From PHAA01 sp964584415 (GTDB taxonomy: Bacteria; Bacillota; Syntrophomonadia; Syntrophomonadales; Syntrophomonadaceae), in the NCBI GenBank assembly GCA_964584415.1, contig CAZOZX010000032.1:1-20988 (forward strand): a DNA stretch of 20,988 bases, read 5' to 3'. Shown here piece after piece: positions 16,346 through 20,988 of this stretch. The translations under genes and the position numbers were made by a program. Each line of letters starts with the position of its first letter. The stretch's first letter is position 1. A model generated the notes under the pieces. The model saw only the letters and a program-made list of their open reading frames with translations, made no database searches and was not told the DNA's origin.

Positions 16346-19027
16346 TCACATATTCTCTGCCCGTTTGAACTGCAGAGAATTGCGGTAAATTCGCTCAATG
16401 TCCCGTTCATCAATCTCATGATTGCCCATGCGTAAACCAGCCAAAGAGAAGCCATGTTTTTGGGCTAATTGCCTGAGGTACTGTACGTTTTCCAGTGGCA
16501 AAATATTGCCGATACTGTAATCCTGGCAGTTACCCTCCAGAGCCAGAAGCACCGTTTCGGACAGGCAAGCCAAATTGACCCCGTCACGATAACCCAGGTT
16601 AGCTCCAAAACAGATATTATCAGGATACTGGACTAAACCACCTTCCAGAACCAAGACATCATCCCTTTGTTCGTAGACTTCAGGGGCAACATCGGCGGGC
16701 CGGGCTACATCGCAGACTACACCCCCGGATCTGAGGTCAGCCGGATATATCAAATATTCTGGGCTGTTACTGGCTGCCACCACCAGGTCACAATCGGGAA
16801 GATCTGCGGGTATATCAACACTGGTGATAATCGGCACATTTATGTTTAAGTAAGTACAAACCTCCTGGATAAACTCCAGGGTTAATTCCTCGCCCGCTTT
16901 GATACGATGGGCATAGCGCTTGGCTGTTGCCCCGCCATCATTATTGAGGGCTCTAACCACCTGGCTCATCCAAAGGCTCATCCCGTCCAGTTCGCTTTTG
17001 GCCATACGAGTTTGGGCATAAGCAAAAATATCTTTGGCGAGTGAATTCAGACGCAGCCGGCTGCTGGTAGGATGCTGGGGACTGCCAAACAGAGTAAGCT
17101 GGCATATCTTCTCAGACACCATCAAAGCGCAAGCTCGGCCAATCGAACCATTGGCTCCAACAATACCTCCCCGCGCTGCAACCGGTTCGATATGCATTTT
17201 TTCAGCTCCCAGGAACAGGGCTTCAATAGCCATTAAGGTAGTGAAACTGTTTCCGCTGGTAATAGCCACATTGCGGCCGGTCACGGACCTACCGCCCTTG
17301 GTTACCACCGAGGTCAGAGCCCCTAGGCCCACTATTTCGGCTCCCATATCGCGTCCCATATCTACCGCCCGGGCAATTACATCTGCCACTGCTTCATTGG
17401 GCATATTCATAATCTCGCGGGCTCCAAATGGAACACCTATGAGCCATCCCTGAGCCACGGTACCATCGAGGGATCTGATGGCAGGCATAGTGCATGTCAG
17501 CCCGGGTTCATTTATGGTACTCTCCCATTCCATAAGTTTGTATAATTCGTCCCGCGTGTAACTGGCAAAGGAAGGATTATTTATCACCACATCTTCGGGA
17601 GCCGGATAATGGATAAGGAATGCAAACCTGCGGGTAGGTTGCTCCCCCGGTTCCAATGTGGAGTATTTTATTGTACGGCATTGGGGACGATAATCGTTCA
17701 TTACACCTGGCTTACGCTGATCGCCGATTAAATAGCGGTAGAGGCTGGCATAATCGTGATAATTAAGGAGCTGGCAGATTACCTCCAGCGCCGCCATGAC
17801 TCGATCTATCTCATCATAGGTTATAGTGAGGGTTGGTTCCAGCCTTAGCGTCATCGAATTATTCAAGAATGGGGCCAGCCTGATTTGGTAGACGTTGAGG
17901 AGAAACCCAGCCAATAAAGCAGTAAATCCACCCTGCTCTTCCATAAAGGCCATATCGTATGATCCCACATCTTCCAACGAATAGAATTCGATACCTACCA
18001 ACAATCCCCGGCCCCGTGCTTCCTTGATGACAGCCGGATAATTTTTCGCCAGTGAACTAACCCTTTCCATCAAATATTCACCCTTGGCGGCAACTTCCTT
18101 AATAAAGCTCTGATCCTGAGCGCATAGTTTCTCCAGGACAGCAACACCCACTGCACAGGTAACATTGTTATTGGCAAACGTGGAGCTGTGCAGCATTCCA
18201 AAGTCTTGATTCCAAGCCCGCGGAGAACTCATACATACCCCCAGCGGTACCAGGCCTCCACCCAGAGCCTTGGCCAATAACATGATATCTGGTTTCAAGC
18301 CAGTGTGTTCACAGGCAAACAACTTGCCAGTGCGCCCCAATCCAGTCTGTATTTCATCAACTATAAACAGGATGTCAAATTCATGACATATCTCCTGTAC
18401 TTCAGGCAGGTATTGGTCTTGGCCTAAAATAACTCCGCCCTCACCTTGAATCATTTCAATAATAAACGCTGCCACTTCCCCTGGATGGGTTTCCAATGTC
18501 TGGCGCAAGCTGTTCGCATCATTATACGGCACTTTGAGGAATCCCGGGGCCGGGGCTCTGAATGGCTCCTGGTAAGATGGCTTGCCGGTGGCCGATAATG
18601 ATCCCAGGGTCTTGCCGTGAAAACTGTTTTTAGTAGAAATAATTATTTCCCGGCCAGTAGTAGATCGGGCCAATTTGATAGCGGCCTCAACTGCCTCGGT
18701 TCCGCTCTGGCAAAAGGTACAATAACACAAGTCACCGGGGGAACATTCGGCCAGCATATTAGCTAGTTTCAAAGCCTCACCCGGCAATGACGGCTGCACC
18801 AGGCTGGGCAGTTTACGAGTACGGGCATCAAGCAGCGCGTCCCAAATAAAGTCCGGATTGTAACCAAAAGGCACTGAACCATATTGGGCTATAAAATCCA
18901 AATAGCGAATCCCGCAGTCATCGGTAAGATAACTACCTTCCCCTTCGATGTAATTCTTATCTAATTGAAAACTCTCTAAGACTTCTTTCAAATCTGGGTT
19001 GAGCAAATCTTTTCTCAACGTCGGCAT
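16346..19027 (-). CDS. Fused class III aminotransferase and acyl-ACP reductase (AAR)-like protein
   Basis: This 893-residue protein has two enzyme domains. Residues about 20-425 form a class III PLP aminotransferase near the putrescine/ornithine type: CQSGTEAVEAAIKLAR (106-121), SFHGKTLG (135-142), EMIQGEGG (191-198), IVDEIQTGLGRTG (222-234, PLP Asp 224), the Schiff-base Lys K253 in AKALGGG, and HSSTFANN. Residues about 460-870 resemble cyanobacterial long-chain acyl-ACP reductase: VGLGALTSVV (566-575), ITSGNSFTT (589-597), the NADPH-type fold GIVGANGSIGRA (621-632), VLEGGLVQ (793-800) and ACLSETVLLALEG (820-832). The last aligns with the AAR segment holding nucleophile Cys294, here C821. About 80 extra residues lie near 650-730. 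Plausible role: acyl thioester to aldehyde to amine. GAGGAGG lies 4 bases before ATG 19027. Domain calls are by eye from remembered sequences; the reaction is inferred. Confidence 0.85.
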   Translation of the reverse strand: MPTLRKDLLNPDLKEVLESFQLDKNYIEGEGSYLTDDCGIRYLDFIAQYGSVPFGYNPDFIWDALLDARTRKLPSLVQPSLPGEALKLANMLAECSPGDLCYCTFCQSGTEAVEAAIKLARSTTGREIIISTKNSFHGKTLGSLSATGKPSYQEPFRAPAPGFLKVPYNDANSLRQTLETHPGEVAAFIIEMIQGEGGVILGQDQYLPEVQEICHEFDILFIVDEIQTGLGRTGKLFACEHTGLKPDIMLLAKALGGGLVPLGVCMSSPRAWNQDFGMLHSSTFANNNVTCAVGVAVLEKLCAQDQSFIKEVAAKGEYLMERVSSLAKNYPAVIKEARGRGLLVGIEFYSLEDVGSYDMAFMEEQGGFTALLAGFLLNVYQIRLAPFLNNSMTLRLEPTLTITYDEIDRVMAALEVICQLLNYHDYASLYRYLIGDQRKPGVMNDYRPQCRTIKYSTLEPGEQPTRRFAFLIHYPAPEDVVINNPSFASYTRDELYKLMEWESTINEPGLTCTMPAIRSLDGTVAQGWLIGVPFGAREIMNMPNEAVADVIARAVDMGRDMGAEIVGLGALTSVVTKGGRSVTGRNVAITSGNSFTTLMAIEALFLGAEKMHIEPVAARGGIVGANGSIGRACALMVSEKICQLTLFGSPQHPTSSRLRLNSLAKDIFAYAQTRMAKSELDGMSLWMSQVVRALNNDGGATAKRYAHRIKAGEELTLEFIQEVCTYLNINVPIITSVDIPADLPDCDLVVAASNSPEYLIYPADLRSGGVVCDVARPADVAPEVYEQRDDVLVLEGGLVQYPDNICFGANLGYRDGVNLACLSETVLLALEGNCQDYSIGNILPLENVQYLRQLAQKHGFSLAGLRMGNHEIDERDIERIYRNSLQFKRAENM

Positions 19028-19041
19028 ATGTCCTCCTCTTG

Positions 19042-19057
19042 TGCACAGCTTTGTGCA
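19042..19057. promoter_or_regulatory. Inverted repeat upstream of the aminotransferase-reductase gene
   Basis: TGCACA-N4-TGTGCA is a perfect inverted repeat 5 bases upstream of the GAGGAGG ribosome site and 18 bases downstream of the predicted -10 box. The place fits a repressor operator or a small mRNA hairpin controlling ribosome access. Confidence 0.5.
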
Positions 19058-19074
19058 AATGGCTAACTATATAT

Positions 19075-19102
19075 ATTTTATATCTACCCCCAGTTTTGTC
19101 AA
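19075..19102 (-). promoter_or_regulatory. Likely promoter of the aminotransferase-reductase gene
   Basis: TTGACA on the minus strand (19097-19102), 16 bases, then TAAAAT (19075-19080). A perfect -35 and a 5-of-6 -10 make this a good promoter, separating the gene from the NYN gene upstream. Confidence 0.7.
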
Positions 19103-19148
19103 ACCAGGAAGCCAGTATACAGCGTTATTTTCTTTTTCCTATCGGACC

Positions 19149-19179
19149 ACAAAAAGAAATTCCCGCCACATAGCGGGAA
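19149..19179 (-). terminator. Rho-independent terminator of the NYN-LOTUS gene
   Basis: A 7-bp stem TTCCCGC/GCGGGAA with a 6-base loop lies at 19160-19179; on the minus strand it is followed by TTTCTTTTTG. It stands 42 bases past the NYN stop. Confidence 0.85.
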
Positions 19180-19220
19180 AACACAAGATATTCAAGTAGT
19201 TTAAAGATAATGGCCGCGAA

Positions 19221-19982
19221 TTACTTGTTCTTAATATATTTTAAAGTTATATGGGGACGATTGGTCTTACGGGATTGGATCTCAAATTGTTTCAGGGAAG
19301 AAATCAGCGGGGTCAGCTTGGCATGGCCATAGTTCCTGGTGTCAAAATCAGGATAACGCTTATTCAATTTTTTCCCTACCTCACCCAAAAAGGCCCAGCC
19401 TTCATCATCGGAAGTCTCGTTGACTATGGTACGGATGGTTTCTATCAGCTCTTCAATGCTAGCCATACCTTCCTGATGAAACGGCGTCATGGATGCTGCA
19501 GTAGGGGTAATTGCCTGGGCGGGAGCTGCCGGTGCCGGCATTTCCGCCAGGACTTCCAGGTATTTAAACTTCTCACACGCGGTTATGAACGGCGGAGGGG
19601 TTTTCTTCTCCCCCATCCCTACCACATACATTCCGGCCTCGCGAAGTCGGGCTGCCAGCCGGGTAAAATCACTGTCACTGGACACTATACAGAATCCATC
19701 CACGTTCTTGGAATATAGAATATCCATGGCATCAATTATCAGAGCGGAGTCGGTAGAATTTTTACCGGTGGTGTAGCTATATTGTTGGATAGGCATAATT
19801 GAATAACTAAGCAGGACATTTTTCCAGGATGAAAGATTGGGACTGGTCCAATCCCCATAGATTCTTTTATAGGTTGGAGTCCCATGGTTGGAGATCTCAT
19901 CAAAAATGTATTTTATATACTTCTCGGAGACATTGTCAGCGTCAATTAAGACTGCCATCTTTCTCTCATTCTCATGTTCCAT
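19221..19982 (-). CDS. NYN-domain (LabA/DUF88) protein with LOTUS/OST-HTH domain
   Basis: The 253-residue protein has an N-terminal NYN (PIN-like) nuclease fold at about 8-145: VLIDADN (D14, D16), YGDW, STDSALIIDAMDIL (D78, D84) and VSSDSDF (D103, D105). These acidic residues form the expected metal site. An Ala/Pro-rich linker (about 148-170) leads to a C-terminal LOTUS/OST-HTH region at about 174-250 (EELIETIRTIVNE, GWAFLGEVGKKLNKRYPDFDTRNYGHAKLTPLISSL). This architecture occurs in many bacteria and resembles eukaryotic MARF1-type RNA regulators; ribonuclease activity is likely but the targets are unknown. A G-rich ribosome site lies about 7 bases before ATG 19982. It is a single gene with its own promoter and terminator, divergent from the TetR gene. 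Confidence 0.92.
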   Translation of the reverse strand: MEHENERKMAVLIDADNVSEKYIKYIFDEISNHGTPTYKRIYGDWTSPNLSSWKNVLLSYSIMPIQQYSYTTGKNSTDSALIIDAMDILYSKNVDGFCIVSSDSDFTRLAARLREAGMYVVGMGEKKTPPPFITACEKFKYLEVLAEMPAPAAPAQAITPTAASMTPFHQEGMASIEELIETIRTIVNETSDDEGWAFLGEVGKKLNKRYPDFDTRNYGHAKLTPLISSLKQFEIQSRKTNRPHITLKYIKNK

Positions 19983-20020
19983 AATCTATCCCCCGCTCCG
20001 TTCAGAATAGGTTTCTATTT

Positions 20021-20049
20021 ATCATAAAGCACCCCAGGCAGCACGTCAA
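20021..20049 (-). promoter_or_regulatory. Promoter of the NYN-LOTUS gene
   Basis: On the minus strand TTGACG (20044-20049), 17 bases, then TATGAT (20021-20026): 5 of 6 matches in each box at ideal spacing. Confidence 0.75.
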
Positions 20050-20073
20050 ACATGGGATTAGGCAACTTTTTCC

Positions 20074-20102
20074 TTGACTATAAATGAATGATCATTTACT
20101 AT
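20074..20102 (+). promoter_or_regulatory. TetR gene promoter with palindromic operator candidate in the spacer
   Basis: TTGACT (20074-20079), 17 bases, then TACTAT (20097-20102). The spacer holds the palindromic AATGATCATT within TAAATGAATGATCATTTA, a typical place for an autoregulatory TetR operator. Confidence 0.62.
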
Positions 20103-20121
20103 TCAACTAGTAGGTGATGTT

Positions 20122-20685
20122 ATGCGAAGGAAAGACGATAGGAAATTACAGAGTATTAAGCAGGCCGTACTCAAACTAATTCTCTCGGAGGGCCTGCAGG
20201 GTGCATCCATATCCAAGATAGCCCGGGAGGCAGGTGTATCGCCTGCTACGGTTTATATTTATTATGATAATAAGGATGCTATGCTGCAAGACATCTATCA
20301 AGAATACCAACAGCAGGTAAGAAATTTTTTACGGGACCGGGTGCGGCAGGACATGACCGGCGAACAATTTATTGAAACCATAGTCAAGTCCTATTACACC
20401 TTTATAAACAACAACGGCGAGATTTTCTATTTTGTAGAACAGTATTCCAGCTGCCCGGCTTTACTGGAACATTGCCAGGCAAACAAGGGGCGAATGCCCA
20501 TGGAGGACGTCCTGGATGAATTTAAGCGGCGGCGGGTTTTGAAAAACGTCGATAATGTAAATATCCAGGCTATTTTATTTAATCCGGTAAAAGCCGTGGC
20601 GGTTCAGTACCGAAACCAGCCTGAGGATACTTCTCCGATTCTGGACGATCTGATAAAAATGATTCAAGCAGCTCTGTTAAGATAG
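20122..20685 (+). CDS. TetR/AcrR family transcriptional regulator
   Basis: The 187-residue protein begins with a TetR DNA-binding domain at about 9-57: SIKQAVLKLILSEGLQGASISKIAREAGVSPATVYIYYDNKDAMLQDIY, with the classic helix-turn-helix GVSPATVYIYYDNK. The all-helical remainder (about 60-187) is the ligand-binding and dimer part, with the aromatic-rich segment SYYTFINNNGEIFYFVEQYSS likely lining a hydrophobic pocket. The ligand is unknown. AGGTGATG sits just upstream of ATG 20122. The operator candidate in its own promoter suggests autoregulation; a related AT-rich sequence ahead of the next gene, next to the assembly gap, suggests that gene is the other target. It is divergent from the NYN gene. 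Confidence 0.93.
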   Translation: MRRKDDRKLQSIKQAVLKLILSEGLQGASISKIAREAGVSPATVYIYYDNKDAMLQDIYQEYQQQVRNFLRDRVRQDMTGEQFIETIVKSYYTFINNNGEIFYFVEQYSSCPALLEHCQANKGRMPMEDVLDEFKRRRVLKNVDNVNIQAILFNPVKAVAVQYRNQPEDTSPILDDLIKMIQAALLR

Positions 20686-20793
20686 CGTATTTATTTAGGG
20701 GGATTCAATCCCTTTAAATATTGGCTTTATAATAAATGATTATNNNNNNNNNNTTCACTTAATTTACGACCTGTGTAGAAAGGAAGTACCATT
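20686..20793. other. Intergenic region with 10-base assembly gap
   Basis: Positions 20744-20753 are N, of unknown true length. On the left a weak hairpin (GGGAT/ATCCC, about 20697-20714) follows the TetR gene without a T-tract. The sequence AATAAATGATTAT directly before the gap resembles the TetR promoter palindrome. The promoter of the next gene is probably partly hidden by the gap. Confidence 0.8.
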
Positions 20794-20988
20794 ATGTATC
20801 AAAACGAAGAAAAAAAGCACCTGAATGTTATCCCTACATCCGATATCATTTTACTGCCGGGCATGGAATATACCCTGGCTTATAAAGGAGAGTCTCTTCA
20901 CTCCCTATTGCTGGATAACGAAGAGGAAGCGATAGTATTATCGCTTAAACAGAATTTTAACCAAACCGCCCTCAGTGAACATGATTTC
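20794..20988 (+). CDS. N-terminal fragment, possibly Lon protease substrate-binding domain
   Basis: Sixty-five codons from ATG 20794 run to the window edge; AGGAAG lies 7 bases upstream. After a charged start (MYQNEEKKHLN) the segment VIPTSDIILLPGMEYTLAYKG resembles the first strand and turn of Lon N-terminal (LAN) domains, which typically read LPLRD-V-FPGM--PL-VGR. The following SLHSLLLDNEEEAIVLSLKQN fits the helix and strand after it (xSIxALexAxxxxxxIxLvxQKx). If right, this is an ATP-dependent protease or a stand-alone LAN protein under the preceding TetR regulator. The catalytic region is outside the window, so the identity rests on a short similarity seen by eye. Confidence 0.5.
   Translation, partial: MYQNEEKKHLNVIPTSDIILLPGMEYTLAYKGESLHSLLLDNEEEAIVLSLKQNFNQTALSEHDF

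Noticed and set aside
18999..19199. Plus-strand 66-codon frame overlapping the start of the fusion gene
   Set aside because: No ribosome site; it crosses the promoter and operator of the minus-strand gene and the NYN terminator.

Overview
This window reads as chromosomal core DNA of an anaerobic, spore-lineage Firmicute of moderate GC. A syntrophomonad- or Peptococcaceae-like clostridium is the best guess. The evidence is strong GGAGG ribosome sites, frequent TTG/GTG starts, GerM, IreB and DUF1292 proteins, a two-subunit class I (Fe-S) fumarase, and two gene orders that also occur in Bacillus: permease-alaS-yrzL-yrrK-yrzB, and racE-gerM-rph-ysnA-ysnB. No rRNA, tRNA, CRISPR array, insertion sequence or prophage gene was seen. 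A run of 10 N at 20744-20753 is an assembly gap.

Layout. Positions 1-1395 (-) hold a VanW/YoaR-type envelope protein cut by the left edge. Positions 1655-7311 (-) hold a housekeeping block read from right to left: PRC-barrel protein, zinc-ribbon protein, AI-2E-type permease, alaS, ireB, ruvX and a DUF1292 protein. A strong terminator separates ireB from ruvX. RarA (+) starts at 7466 and converges on thioredoxin, with a shared bidirectional terminator between them. Thioredoxin is the second gene of a csoR-trxA operon that has a consensus promoter and a matching CsoR-type operator. Positions 9629-13955 (-) hold murI, fumarase alpha and beta, rph, the dITP/XTP pyrophosphatase, a YfcE-like phosphodiesterase and perhaps a tiny membrane protein. 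A GerM lipoprotein gene lies just upstream. A radical SAM gene (14859-15734, +) is followed by two near-identical tandem hairpins and faces a DUF1285 gene.

The most interesting locus is 16346-19027 (-). It encodes an 893-residue protein that joins a class III PLP aminotransferase to a domain resembling cyanobacterial long-chain acyl-ACP reductase (the alkane-pathway AAR), with the reductase nucleophilic Cys apparently kept (C821). A chemically sensible reading is one polypeptide that reduces an acyl thioester to an aldehyde and aminates it, or the reverse. The gene has its own promoter and an inverted repeat just upstream of its ribosome site. To its right are a NYN-LOTUS ribonuclease-like gene (-) and a divergent TetR regulator (+) with an operator-like palindrome inside its promoter. 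Last, after the gap, comes the start of a gene that looks like a Lon N-terminal domain.
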